A stretch of DNA of 64,000 bases from an uncultured Paracoccus sp. (GTDB taxonomy: Bacteria; Pseudomonadota; Alphaproteobacteria; Rhodobacterales; Rhodobacteraceae). Numbering within the stretch: position 1 is the first letter of the stretch; every line of letters starts with the position of its first letter. Shown here piece after piece: positions 37,298 to 45,807 of the stretch. The stretch lies in NCBI RefSeq assembly GCF_947487305.1, contig NZ_CANKWH010000001.1:451215-515214 (forward strand), read 5' to 3'. The position numbers were made by a program, and so were the translations under genes. The notes under the pieces are model-generated. The model worked only from the letters and a program-made list of their open reading frames with translations. It was not told the DNA's origin and ran no database searches.

Positions 37298-38110
37298 TCA
37301 GGCGGATTCAAAGCGGATCGGGTTGCGCAGGAACTGCGTCGCCTTGCCCGAGACGCGCACCGGGTCGCCGGTGGTCAGGAACTTGGACGCGGTGCCGCTG
37401 CCCAGCATCTCGGGCCGACGCATCAGGTAATCGGCAAGGCTGTCGGCGACCAGACCGGCCTGCGAATAGACCTTCACATGATCCCCGAGCGCGCGCTGAA
37501 ACGCATCCTGCATCAGCGGGTAATGGGTGCAGCCAAGGATCGCGGCCTCGGGATGAGGCATCCGGCGCAGCAGCGCCTCGACATGGCTTGTGACCAGCGC
37601 CTCGGCCAGAATTTCATCCCCCTGCTCGATGGCATCGACGACCCCGCCGCAGGGCTGGGCCTCGACATCCACGCCAACGGCGCGAAAAGCCAATTCGCGC
37701 TGGAAGGCGCGGCTGGCGACGGTGGCGGGGGTGGCGAACAGCGCCACATGCTTGACCGAGACCTCGCGCGGGGGCGAGTTGTCGCCCCATTGCCGTTCGG
37801 TCAGCGCCTCGATCATCGGGACGAAGACGCCAAGGACGCGCTTGTCCTTCGGCAGCCATTTCTCCTGAATCCGGCGCAGGGCGGCGGCGCTGGCGGTGTT
37901 GCAGGCGAGGATGACCAGGTCGACGCCTTCCGCCCACAGCCGCTCCACCCCGGCGGTGGTCAGGTCAAAGATGTCATCGGGCGTGCGGGTGCCATAGGGC
38001 GTATGGGCATTATCCCCATAATAGACCAGCGGCAGATCGGGCAAGCGGGCGGCAATGGCCTTGTGGACCGTCAGACCGCCCAGACCGCTATCGAATACGC
38101 CTACCGCCAT
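37298..38110 (-). CDS. murI: Glutamate racemase
   Basis: Cofactor-independent racemase producing D-glutamate for peptidoglycan. The two catalytic cysteines are in [11 protein letters not shown] and [10 protein letters not shown], and the N-terminus [10 protein letters not shown] and [11 protein letters not shown] are diagnostic. Length 270 is standard. It is followed by ccmE after 9 bp. A weak hairpin lies in the 76-bp gap to iorAB. Confidence 0.93.
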   Translation of the reverse strand: MAVGVFDSGLGGLTVHKAIAARLPDLPLVYYGDNAHTPYGTRTPDDIFDLTTAGVERLWAEGVDLVILACNTASAAALRRIQEKWLPKDKRVLGVFVPMIEALTERQWGDNSPPREVSVKHVALFATPATVASRAFQRELAFRAVGVDVEAQPCGGVVDAIEQGDEILAEALVTSHVEALLRRMPHPEAAILGCTHYPLMQDAFQRALGDHVKVYSQAGLVADSLADYLMRRPEMLGSGTASKFLTTGDPVRVSGKATQFLRNPIRFESA

Positions 38111-38186
38111 GCCACCACTCCCTTGCCGTGCCGGGTTGTTTTAGGCCCGGCAGCGGCATTTGGAAATGGGGCCATTGGTCCAAGGG

Positions 38187-41100
38187 CTACTCGGCGGCTT
38201 CACGCATCGGTGTGCCGCCCGAGCGGAACTGCGCCAGAAGCTCGGCCTGACGGGCCGCGGCCTCATGCTCCGCCTTCTCCTTGACCGGGCCATAGCCGCG
38301 GATCGACAGCGGCAGCTCGGCCAGTTCGATGGCGATCGGCATGGTCGCGGGCGTCACCTTGGCGATGACCTCGGCCATGACCTTGGCATAGTCCTTGATC
38401 GCCGCACGCTCGCGCCGACGCTCGGGGAAATAGCCGAACGGGTCCAGGGGCGTGCCGCGCAGCCCCTTGAGGCTGGCCAGCACCTTGAAGGCCGGCAGCA
38501 CCCAGGCGCCGAATTCGCGTTTCTGCGGGCGGCCATCGGCATCCTTGCCGGGCAGCATCGGCGGGGCGAGGTGGAAGGACAGTTTCACATCGCCATCCCA
38601 CTGCGCCGCGACCTGGCTGGCGGTGGAGAGATGCAGCCGCGCGACCTCGTATTCGTCCTTGTAGGCCAGAAGCTTGTAATAGCCGCGCGCAACGGAGTCG
38701 CGCAGCCCCTCGGGCGCGGTGTCGACCAGCTTGCGGAACTTCTTGGCCAGACCCTTGCCCTGATACTCGACCAGACGGCCCTCACGATAGGCGATCGGGT
38801 CCTCGGCATGGGCCGGTTCTTCCTCGGGCAGCTTCGCCATCTCGCGGGCCTGTTCGGGGAAGGCCACGGCCCAACGGCCGATCTCGAAGGCGCGCTGGTT
38901 CTCGGCCACCTTGGCGCCGTTCAGACGGATCGCCTCGAGAATGGCCTCTTCCGACAGCGGCAGCAGACCGGCCTGCCACGACCCGCCCAGCACCAGCATG
39001 TTCGAATAGATCGAGTCGCCCAGGAGGCGCAGCGCCAGATTGTTGGCGTCGAAGAAGGCGACCTTCTCTTTCAGCCGCGCCTCGAGCGACAGGCGCAGAC
39101 GGTCGGACGGCACCTGGAAATCGCGGAAGCGGGTGAAGTCGCCGGTGATGATCTCGTGATCATTGACCACCGCGCCGGTGCGGCCCGTGGTCATCAAGCC
39201 GATGGTCTTGGCCCCGGCCGTCACCACCATGTCGCCGCCGATGATGCAATCGGCCTCGCCGGTGGCGACGCGAATGGCGCTGATATCCTCGGGCTTGTTG
39301 GCCAGACGCAGGTGGATGTGCACCGCCCCGCCCTTCTGCGCCAGACCCGCCATCTCCATCATGCCGGCGCCCTTGCCGTCGATATGGGCGGCCTGCGCCA
39401 GCACCGCGCCGATGGTGACGACGCCGGTGCCGCCGACGCCGGTGATGACGACGTTATGCGTGCCAGTGATCGTGGGCAGCACCGGCGCAGGCAGCGCCGG
39501 GATGTCGAAGGCGGTGGCTTCGGGCTTCTTCAGCTTGCCGCCCTTCACGGACACAAAGCTGGGGCAGAAGCCTTTGACGCAGCTGTAATCCTTGTTGCAG
39601 GACGACTGGTCGATCTTGCGCTTGCGGCCAAGTTCGGTGTCCTCGGGCACGATCGAGACGCAGTTCGACTGCACGCCGCAATCGCCGCAGCCCTCGCAGA
39701 CCTCGGGGTTGATCCAGATGCGGCGGTCGGGATCGGGGAACTGGCCCTTCTTGCGGCGGCGGCGCTTTTCGGCGGCACAGGTCTGGATATAGAGGATGGC
39801 ACTGACGCCCTGGGCTGTTTCCAGTTCGCGCTGGACGGCCATCATCTTGTCGCGCTCCTCGAAGCGCAGGCCGGCCGGGAACTGTTTGCGGTCCACGTCC
39901 TCTTTCTCGTCATAGACGACGATCAGCGGATCGACCCCCATGGCGGTCAGTTCGCGCGCGATCTGCGGCGCGGTCAGCCCGCCCTCGTTCGGCTGGCCAC
40001 CGGTCATCGCCACGGCGTCGTTGAACAGCACCTTGTAGGTGATGTTGGTCTTGGCCGCCAAGGCCGCGCGGATGGCAAGGCTGCCCGAATGGTTATAGGT
40101 GCCGTCGCCGAGGTTCTGGAACACGTGGCCACGCTTGCTGAAAGGCGCCTCGCCGATCCAGTTCACGCCCTCGCCGCCCATATGGGTAAAGCCGTTCGTC
40201 TCGCGGCCCATCCATTGCACCATGTAGTGACAGCCGATGCCGGCATAGGCGCGGCTGCCCTCGGGCAGGCGGGTCGAGGTGTTGTGCGGGCAGCCCGAGC
40301 AGAACCAGGGCGTGCGGGTGGCGATCTCGGGGGCGTTGTCGTTACGGCGCACTTCGGTCAGGCGGTCCATGCCCGACTTGATGCCTTCGGTGCCGCGGCC
40401 TTCCTCGATCAGGATGCCGCCGATCTTCTGCGCGATCATCACCGGGTCCAGCGCATAGCGGGTCGGGAAGATTTCCTCATGGCTGCGGTCATGCTTCCAG
40501 CCGATGACCCGGCGGCCGTGGCGGTTGTCGAAGATCGCCTCTTTCAGCTGCACCTCGATCAGCTTGCGCTTTTCCTCGACGCAGACGATCAGGTCCAGAT
40601 CCTCGGACCATTCCTGCATCGATTTCATGTCCAAGGGCCAGGTCTGGCCGACCTTGTAGGTGGTGATCCCCAGCCGGTCCGCCTCGGCCTCGTCGATGCC
40701 CAGAAGCGACAGGGCATGGACCAGGTCCAGCCAGTTCTTGCCGGCGGCGACGAAACCAATCTTCGCGCCGGGCTTGCCCCAGACCGGGCGGTCGATGCGG
40801 TTGGCGCGGCTGAAGGCCTCGGCGGCCCACCGCTTGTAATCGATCATCCGCGCTTCCTGCGCCACCGGGGTATCCCCCAGACGGATGTTCAGCCCGCCCT
40901 CGGGCAGGTGGAAATCGGGGGTCACGAATTTCAGCCGGAACGGGTCGCCATCGACCACCGCCGTTGCCTCGACCGTGTCCTTCATCGTCTTCAGCCCGGT
41001 CCAGACCCCGGCAAAGCGCGACAGCGCGAAACCATAGAGACCGTAATCCAGGATTTCCTGCACACCTGCCGGCGACAGCACCGGGATATAGGCGTCGATC

Positions 41101-41588
41101 ATCGCCCAGTCCGACTGGTGCAGCACGGTCGAGCTTTCGCCGGTATGGTCGTCGCCCATCGCCATGACCACGCCGCCATGGGGCGAGGAACCGGCCATGT
41201 TGGCGTGGCGCATCACGTCTCCGGTGCGATCGACGCCCGGGCCCTTGCCATACCACAGCGCATAGACGCCGTCATAGCTTCCCTCGCCGCGCAGCTCGGC
41301 CTGCTGGCTGCCCCAGATGGCGGTGGCGGCCAGATCCTCGTTCAGACCGGGCTGGAAGGTCACGTTCGAGGCCGCCAGACGCTTGGCTTCCTTCATCATC
41401 TGAAGGTCGACACCCCCCAGAGGGCTGCCGCGATAGCCGGTCACCAGGCCGGCGGTGTTCAGCCCGGCGGCCGCATCGCGCGCGTGCTGCATCAGCATCA
41501 GTCGCACCAGCGCCTGCGTGCCGTTCAGCAGAACGTGACGCTTTTCCAGATCGAACCGGTCGGACAGAGAGAACTCTTGCTTGCTCAT
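38187..41588 (-). CDS. Indolepyruvate ferredoxin oxidoreductase, fused alpha-beta type
   Basis: A 1,133-residue fused 2-oxoacid:ferredoxin oxidoreductase, which decarboxylates aryl pyruvates from aromatic amino-acid catabolism to acyl-CoA using TPP and Fe-S clusters. The N-terminal half carries the TPP-binding domains (YRGSPLGGVD start; FCSGCPHNTSTRLPEG mid-region; GDGTYNHSG). A cluster-binding CEGCGDCGVQSNC lies near residue 629-642. The gamma-type domain begins around 719 (GVGGTGVVTIGAVLAQAA), and a C-terminal domain ends near 1110. A divergent LysR gene is 162 bp upstream with two LysR-type dyads between. Confidence 0.92.
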   Translation of the reverse strand: MSKQEFSLSDRFDLEKRHVLLNGTQALVRLMLMQHARDAAAGLNTAGLVTGYRGSPLGGVDLQMMKEAKRLAASNVTFQPGLNEDLAATAIWGSQQAELRGEGSYDGVYALWYGKGPGVDRTGDVMRHANMAGSSPHGGVVMAMGDDHTGESSTVLHQSDWAMIDAYIPVLSPAGVQEILDYGLYGFALSRFAGVWTGLKTMKDTVEATAVVDGDPFRLKFVTPDFHLPEGGLNIRLGDTPVAQEARMIDYKRWAAEAFSRANRIDRPVWGKPGAKIGFVAAGKNWLDLVHALSLLGIDEAEADRLGITTYKVGQTWPLDMKSMQEWSEDLDLIVCVEEKRKLIEVQLKEAIFDNRHGRRVIGWKHDRSHEEIFPTRYALDPVMIAQKIGGILIEEGRGTEGIKSGMDRLTEVRRNDNAPEIATRTPWFCSGCPHNTSTRLPEGSRAYAGIGCHYMVQWMGRETNGFTHMGGEGVNWIGEAPFSKRGHVFQNLGDGTYNHSGSLAIRAALAAKTNITYKVLFNDAVAMTGGQPNEGGLTAPQIARELTAMGVDPLIVVYDEKEDVDRKQFPAGLRFEERDKMMAVQRELETAQGVSAILYIQTCAAEKRRRRKKGQFPDPDRRIWINPEVCEGCGDCGVQSNCVSIVPEDTELGRKRKIDQSSCNKDYSCVKGFCPSFVSVKGGKLKKPEATAFDIPALPAPVLPTITGTHNVVITGVGGTGVVTIGAVLAQAAHIDGKGAGMMEMAGLAQKGGAVHIHLRLANKPEDISAIRVATGEADCIIGGDMVVTAGAKTIGLMTTGRTGAVVNDHEIITGDFTRFRDFQVPSDRLRLSLEARLKEKVAFFDANNLALRLLGDSIYSNMLVLGGSWQAGLLPLSEEAILEAIRLNGAKVAENQRAFEIGRWAVAFPEQAREMAKLPEEEPAHAEDPIAYREGRLVEYQGKGLAKKFRKLVDTAPEGLRDSVARGYYKLLAYKDEYEVARLHLSTASQVAAQWDGDVKLSFHLAPPMLPGKDADGRPQKREFGAWVLPAFKVLASLKGLRGTPLDPFGYFPERRRERAAIKDYAKVMAEVIAKVTPATMPIAIELAELPLSIRGYGPVKEKAEHEAAARQAELLAQFRSGGTPMREAAE

Positions 41589-41631
41589 CTGGCAGTCTCC
41601 TCAACAGCTTGATGAATTCTGCGTCATTATA

Positions 41632-41648
41632 GGTCAGAATTGCTGACC
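41632..41648. promoter_or_regulatory. LysR-type operator between iorAB and its regulator
   Basis: GGTCAG-AATTG-CTGACC, a perfect 6-5-6 repeat with T-N11-A spacing, 43 bp upstream of iorAB. A second dyad CTCTT-N5-AAGAG (41672-41686) also has T-N11-A spacing, suggesting recognition and activation sites. Confidence 0.6.
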
Positions 41649-41750
41649 GATGAAGGAAAAACTTCACAACTCTCTTCTATTAAGAGTATGAGGGCGGGGA
41701 TTTGGGCAATGCAAAACTTGTGGGGCCACTGACGCAGGATTGTGATCGCT

Positions 41751-42656
41751 ATGGACTGGGACAAGCTTAGAATATTTCACGCGGTCGCGGATGCCGGCAG
41801 CCTGACCCATGCCGGCGACGTGCTGCACCTGTCGCAATCGGCGGTCAGCCGGCAGATCAGGGCGCTGGAGGATTCGCTTGGCGTGACCCTGTTCCACCGT
41901 CACGCGCGGGGGCTGATTCTCACCGAGCAGGGCGAATTGCTGTTCGAGGCGACCTCGTCCATGGCGAGGAAGCTCGACGCCGCCGCCGCGCGCATCCGCG
42001 ACAGCGAGGAAGATGTCTTCGGCGAGCTGAAGGTGACGACGCCGGTGGGCTTTGGCACGCTGTGGCTGGTGCCGCGCCTGCCGAAGCTCTACGAGAAATA
42101 TCCCGACCTGAAGATCGAACTGCTGCTGGAAGAACGGGTGCTGGACCTGCCCATGCGCGAGGCCGACGTGGCCATCCGCATGAAGGAACCCAGCCAGTCC
42201 GACCTGATCCGCCGCCGGCTGCTGAACATCCGGATGCGGCTTTACGCGTCCGAGAAATACCTGGCCGAGAACGGCACCCCGCCCAGCATCGAGGATCTGG
42301 GCAGCCACCGGCTGATCTGCCAAAGCCCCAGCACCCCGCAGGTCAGCGCCGGCGCGGTTTTGACCCAGATGCTGCTGGCCCAGAAACTCGGCTCGACGCT
42401 GATGGTGAACAACTATTTCGGCGTCTTGCAGGGCGTGCTGGCCGATCTGGGGATCGGCGTGCTGCCCGATTACCTGGTCGCCGATTTCGAGGGCATGGTG
42501 CGGGTGCTGCCAGAGATCGAGTCCGGCGATGTGCCGGTCTTCCTCGCCTTCCCCGAAGAGCTGCGGCAGTCGCGCCGGGTCATGGCCTTCCGCGATTTCG
42601 TGCTGGAGGAAATCCAGTCCTATCGCAAATGGCAGACCGAATCAGGCACCGTCTAG
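41751..42656 (+). CDS. LysR-family regulator, divergent from iorAB
   Basis: A 301-residue LysR regulator. The N-terminal HTH has SLTHAGDVLHLSQSAVSRQIRALEDSLG, and the effector domain (90-295) includes READVAIRMKEPSQSDLIRRRL and GVLPDYLVADFEGMV. The ATG at 41751 is preferred over a GTG at 42 because the latter has the AGGA too close. Divergence from iorAB and the paired dyads point to control of aryl-pyruvate oxidation and autoregulation. Effector is probably an aromatic keto acid, by inference. Confidence 0.88.
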   Translation: MDWDKLRIFHAVADAGSLTHAGDVLHLSQSAVSRQIRALEDSLGVTLFHRHARGLILTEQGELLFEATSSMARKLDAAAARIRDSEEDVFGELKVTTPVGFGTLWLVPRLPKLYEKYPDLKIELLLEERVLDLPMREADVAIRMKEPSQSDLIRRRLLNIRMRLYASEKYLAENGTPPSIEDLGSHRLICQSPSTPQVSAGAVLTQMLLAQKLGSTLMVNNYFGVLQGVLADLGIGVLPDYLVADFEGMVRVLPEIESGDVPVFLAFPEELRQSRRVMAFRDFVLEEIQSYRKWQTESGTV

Positions 42657-42841
42657 CGCGGCGCCACCCACCGAAACGGCAGGAAGCGGCTAGCAAAAAT
42701 TAATTTTCCCTGATCGGCAACAACCGGCTCGCCAAGACTTTCGTCGCTGAAACGACGCAAAATCTTAACGAATCTACAACTTTCGCGTGTAGCTATTCAG
42801 CAACTGCATGGCCGGTATGCTGCATCTGCAGCATTAAGAAC

Positions 42842-42869
42842 TTGCAGAATAGGCAACCTGCACATAAAT
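42842..42869 (+). promoter_or_regulatory. Candidate promoter for the small RNA
   Basis: TTGCAG (42842-42847) and ATAAAT (42864-42869) with a 16-bp spacer; CATAAA or TAAATC alternatives give 15 or 17 bp. It is weaker than the promoter at 19098-19126. Confidence 0.45.
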
Positions 42870-42875
42870 CTGTCT

Positions 42876-42956
42876 TCGAAGGCAGGACGCGGCTTTGCTG
42901 CTCGCCTTCAACCTCCCTGTTGGACTTAGGCCGGGCTTCGTGCCCGGCTTTTTTTT
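42876..42956 (+). ncRNA. Candidate small RNA of about 80 nt
   Basis: An ORF-free plus-strand unit between a LysR gene ending at 42656 and galM, which converges on it. It starts near 42876, forms a hairpin GAAGGC/GCCTTC (42878-42883 with 42904-42909), has a single-stranded AACCTCCCTGTT stretch that could pair with Shine-Dalgarno sequences, and ends at a strong terminator. Alternatively it is the long 3' UTR of the LysR gene. No RNA family is recognised. Confidence 0.55.
42930..42956 (+). terminator. Strong intrinsic terminator of the candidate small RNA
   Basis: Perfect 7-bp stem GCCGGGC/GCCCGGC with loop TTCGT, followed by eight T. It is 274 bp beyond the LysR stop, too far to be that gene's usual terminator. 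Confidence 0.85.
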
Positions 42957-43024
42957 GATTTCGGCACTGGTAACGGCAGCGTGACGCAATGGCAACCGCA
43001 TTGCGGCGACTTTGTCGGGCTTGG

Positions 43025-43996
43025 TTAACCGGCCCGCGAGATCACCAAACGCGTCAGCTGGCGATAGGTCTCGCCCGGCGCCAGACCGGCATCGGGAAAG
43101 CCCGGATGGTTCGGCGCGTCGGGCCAGAGCTGCGGTTCCAGCGCAATGCCGCGATGGCCGAGATGGGTGCCGTCATAAATCTGCAATCCCGGCTCGGTTG
43201 ACTCGATCGTCAGCGCATGGTTCGCGCCCGGCGCGGTCAGATGCGCCACCGGACGGCAGGGCTGCCGACTGGGGGCAAGGCAGAGGTTGTGATCCAGCAG
43301 CCCGCGCGCCATCTGCTCCCCAAGCCGGGTCGGCTGGCGGAAGTCGAAGCGCGTGTCCTGAACCGGCTCGACCGCGCCGGTCGGGATCAGGTCGGCATCG
43401 ACCGGTGTATAGGTCTCGGCCGGGATCGTCAGCAGATGATCGGCGATGCTGTCGGCCCCGGTCAGGTTGAAATAGCCGTGCTGGGCAAAGTTGCATAGGG
43501 TCGGCACGTCGGTGATGGCCTCGATCTGGATCTCCAGCACCGGGCCGGTCAGGATGCGATAGGTGACGCGCACATCCAGAGCGCCGGGAAAGCCCATATG
43601 GCCGTGGGGCAGATGGTCGGTCAGGGTGATGCTGTCCTCGCCCGCGCCTTCGATCCGCCAGTTCCGCCCGCCGGTCCCGTCATCCCCGCCATGAAGCAGG
43701 TGCTGGCCCCGCCAGTTGCGGTCAAGCTGGCGTACCTCGCCGCCGATCACCGCCCGCGCCCCGCCGATGCGATTGGCATGGCGCCCGACGATGGCCCCGA
43801 AATGCCGGCCCCGGTCGAGATAGTCCTGATAGGTCTCGAAACCCAGCACCAGCGAGCGCCCACCCTCTGGCTCAAGACGCATCAGGCTCGCGCCATGGGT
43901 CATGACCTCGATGCTCAGCCCGCGGGCGCTGATCCGGGCCGCATCGACGGTCGAGCCGTCGCGATGGGTGCCGAAGCGTCTGACGCTCTCGCGCAT
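43025..43996 (-). CDS. galM: Aldose 1-epimerase (mutarotase)
   Basis: Interconverts alpha and beta anomers of aldoses. The 323-residue GalM-fold protein shows GRHANRIGGAR, the catalytic His in NFAQHGYFNL, and the conserved Asp/Glu-containing strands near the end (LEPQLWPDAPNHPGFP). It is the last gene of the minus-strand sugar-oxidation operon, 6 bp after the lactonase gene, and presumably feeds the correct anomer to the dehydrogenase. Confidence 0.9.
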   Translation of the reverse strand: MRESVRRFGTHRDGSTVDAARISARGLSIEVMTHGASLMRLEPEGGRSLVLGFETYQDYLDRGRHFGAIVGRHANRIGGARAVIGGEVRQLDRNWRGQHLLHGGDDGTGGRNWRIEGAGEDSITLTDHLPHGHMGFPGALDVRVTYRILTGPVLEIQIEAITDVPTLCNFAQHGYFNLTGADSIADHLLTIPAETYTPVDADLIPTGAVEPVQDTRFDFRQPTRLGEQMARGLLDHNLCLAPSRQPCRPVAHLTAPGANHALTIESTEPGLQIYDGTHLGHRGIALEPQLWPDAPNHPGFPDAGLAPGETYRQLTRLVISRAG

Positions 43997-44002
43997 CCCG
44001 GA

Positions 44003-44866
44003 TCAGTCCAGCCGGACCTGATATTCGGCCTGCCCTTTGACACCCAACCCGCCCACCACGAAGGTCTGACCGTCTGCCGCCCCATCCAGCCCTTCGCCCG
44101 CAGTCGTGACCATCATCCGGTCAAGGCCTGCCCCGATGAAGGCCGGGCAGGTCGTCTTGCTGGCGGGCAACGCCACCACCCGCCGCAGCGTGCCATCGGG
44201 GGCATAGCAGGCCACCCGACCGGCGCCGAATTGCGCGTTCCAGATATTGCCCTCGGCATCCACCACCGCGCCATCGGGGCGCAGCTTCTCGGCCCGCAGA
44301 TCGACGCACAGCTCTGCCGCACCCTCGGGCCAGCCCTCGCCGTCCAGCCGCTGGCGCAGGATCGTCGAGGTATCGGTATCGGCGTAATAGGCGGTGCGGC
44401 CATCTGGGGCGAAGCAGATGGCGTTCGAGACGCCGATCTCGCCATAAAGCTTGCGGATCTCGCCCCGGTAGAAGCGATAGATCGAACCGCGCTGGCCGCG
44501 TGGCTTGTTGATCGACATGGTGCCGATCCAGAACCCGCCCATCGGATCAGCCCGCCCGTCATTCGAGCGGGTCAGATCATTATCGGCCTCGAGCGCCCAG
44601 CTTTGCCCCGAGCTGCCATCGGCGACGTTGAACACCGTCAGCGCCGTCTGCGATGCGACCAGCATACGGTCGCGGTCGATCCAGCCCGCCGCCGTCACAT
44701 ATTCATCGAACTGCCATTCCCTCGGCGCCCCGCCCTCGATGGTCATCAGCCGCCGGCCAATGATGTCGAACCAGAAGGGTTGCTGGCGCTGGGGGTGCCA
44801 CATCGGTCCCTCGCCCAGTTCGCAGCGGCGGGGATCGAAGACGGAAACGGCGGGTTCATCGGTCAT
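44003..44866 (-). CDS. SMP-30/gluconolactonase-type sugar lactonase
   Basis: A 287-residue six-bladed beta-propeller lactonase that opens aldonolactones to aldonates. Metal-binding residues fit the SMP-30 pattern: Glu19 in ELGEGPMW, the SNDGRADPMGGFWIGTM segment, NAICFAPDG and the RPDGAVVDAEGNIWNA loop. Its place between dehydrogenase and dehydratase genes suggests L-arabinono- or galactonolactone as substrate. It overlaps the dehydrogenase gene by 4 bp. Confidence 0.88.
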   Translation of the reverse strand: MTDEPAVSVFDPRRCELGEGPMWHPQRQQPFWFDIIGRRLMTIEGGAPREWQFDEYVTAAGWIDRDRMLVASQTALTVFNVADGSSGQSWALEADNDLTRSNDGRADPMGGFWIGTMSINKPRGQRGSIYRFYRGEIRKLYGEIGVSNAICFAPDGRTAYYADTDTSTILRQRLDGEGWPEGAAELCVDLRAEKLRPDGAVVDAEGNIWNAQFGAGRVACYAPDGTLRRVVALPASKTTCPAFIGAGLDRMMVTTAGEGLDGAADGQTFVVGGLGVKGQAEYQVRLD

Positions 44867-45807
44867 GGGCTCTGCTCGTCATGAAATTCATCGGTGCGGC
44901 GGTGTCGGGCCAACATGAAGGCATCGGCCACCAATGTCATCGGCGAAAGATCGACATCCGAGGCCCGTGCCGCGATCAGCCCGGCAAAATGGTCATAGAT
45001 CCGGGCATATTCCGACTCGAGCGCCGCCCCGTCCGACAGCAGCCGTCCATCCGCCACGGTGCGCGCGCCGCCTCCCGTCAGCTCGATCCGTCCGGCATCG
45101 GTGTCGAACCACATCGACCAGACCTGTTCTCCGGTCTCGCGGAAATCGAAATCGACATCGATCACGGCATCCTCGCCCGTCAGCAGCGACAGCCGCGCGG
45201 CAATCGGCGTCTCGCAATTCGCCGGCGTCTCGAATTCGGCGCGGGTGACGCGCACCGGCTCGGGCAGGATATGCGTCAGGATCGAGGTGGCGTTGATGCC
45301 CGGATCAAACACGCCCATGCCGCCCGGCTGCCAGATCCAGCCCTGCCCCGGATGCCAGCGCTTCACATCCTCGCGCCAGATCACCTTGCCGCCGGTCACG
45401 CGCCGCGCGGCCAGCCAGTCGCGTGCCGGGTCGACGCCATTGGCATGGCGCGAATGCCAGGTGGCATAGAGCACGCAGCCCTGCGCCTCGGCCAGCGCCC
45501 GCAGCGCCTCGACCTCGGCCAGCGTCACCCCCGGCGGCTTCTCCAGCAGCACATCGCGCCCGGCCTTCAGCGCCTCGACCGCCAGCGGATAACGCACCTG
45601 CGGCGGCACGCAAAGCGCCACGGCGGCAACGCCCGGATGGTCCGCGAACATCGCCGTCATCTCCTCATAGGCCGGCACATCGGGCAGCGACTGCCCGAGG
45701 CTCACGGTCGCGGCCAGCCGGAAATCTCGGCAGGCGCGGATTGCGGGCACATGCTGATCCGTGGCGATCTTGCCCAGCCCGATGATGGCGATGTCAGTGG
45801 CTGTCAC
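44863..45807 (-). CDS. Gfo/Idh/MocA sugar 1-dehydrogenase (L-arabinose/D-galactose type)
   Basis: A 314-residue NAD(P)-dependent oxidoreductase. The Rossmann motif IIGLGKIATDQHVPAI and the conserved EKP (LLEKPPGVT) are present, and the substrate-domain segment ATWHSRHANGVDPARDWL resembles bacterial D-galactose and L-arabinose 1-dehydrogenases, which yield the 1,4- or 1,5-lactone. The operon position supports that role. It overlaps the dehydratase gene by 14 bp and the lactonase gene by 4 bp. Galactose versus arabinose preference is not decided by sequence. Confidence 0.82.
   Translation of the reverse strand: MTATDIAIIGLGKIATDQHVPAIRACRDFRLAATVSLGQSLPDVPAYEEMTAMFADHPGVAAVALCVPPQVRYPLAVEALKAGRDVLLEKPPGVTLAEVEALRALAEAQGCVLYATWHSRHANGVDPARDWLAARRVTGGKVIWREDVKRWHPGQGWIWQPGGMGVFDPGINATSILTHILPEPVRVTRAEFETPANCETPIAARLSLLTGEDAVIDVDFDFRETGEQVWSMWFDTDAGRIELTGGGARTVADGRLLSDGAALESEYARIYDHFAGLIAARASDVDLSPMTLVADAFMLARHRRTDEFHDEQSP

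Larger units (their letters stand above)
42657..43024. other. 368-bp intergenic region with candidate sRNA
   Basis: AT-richer than its surroundings. It holds the palindrome AAAATTAATTTT (42696-42707), an inverted repeat GCTGCA-TC-TGCAGC (about 42819-42832), a promoter-like pair (42842-42869) and the sRNA with terminator (42876-42956). No coding ORF was seen. Confidence 0.6.

Noticed and set aside
38160..41612. 1,150-codon plus-strand open frame
   Set aside because: It mirrors iorAB on the opposite strand; its composition is His/Gly/Asp/Arg-rich with no domain pattern, a typical GC-rich antisense shadow.
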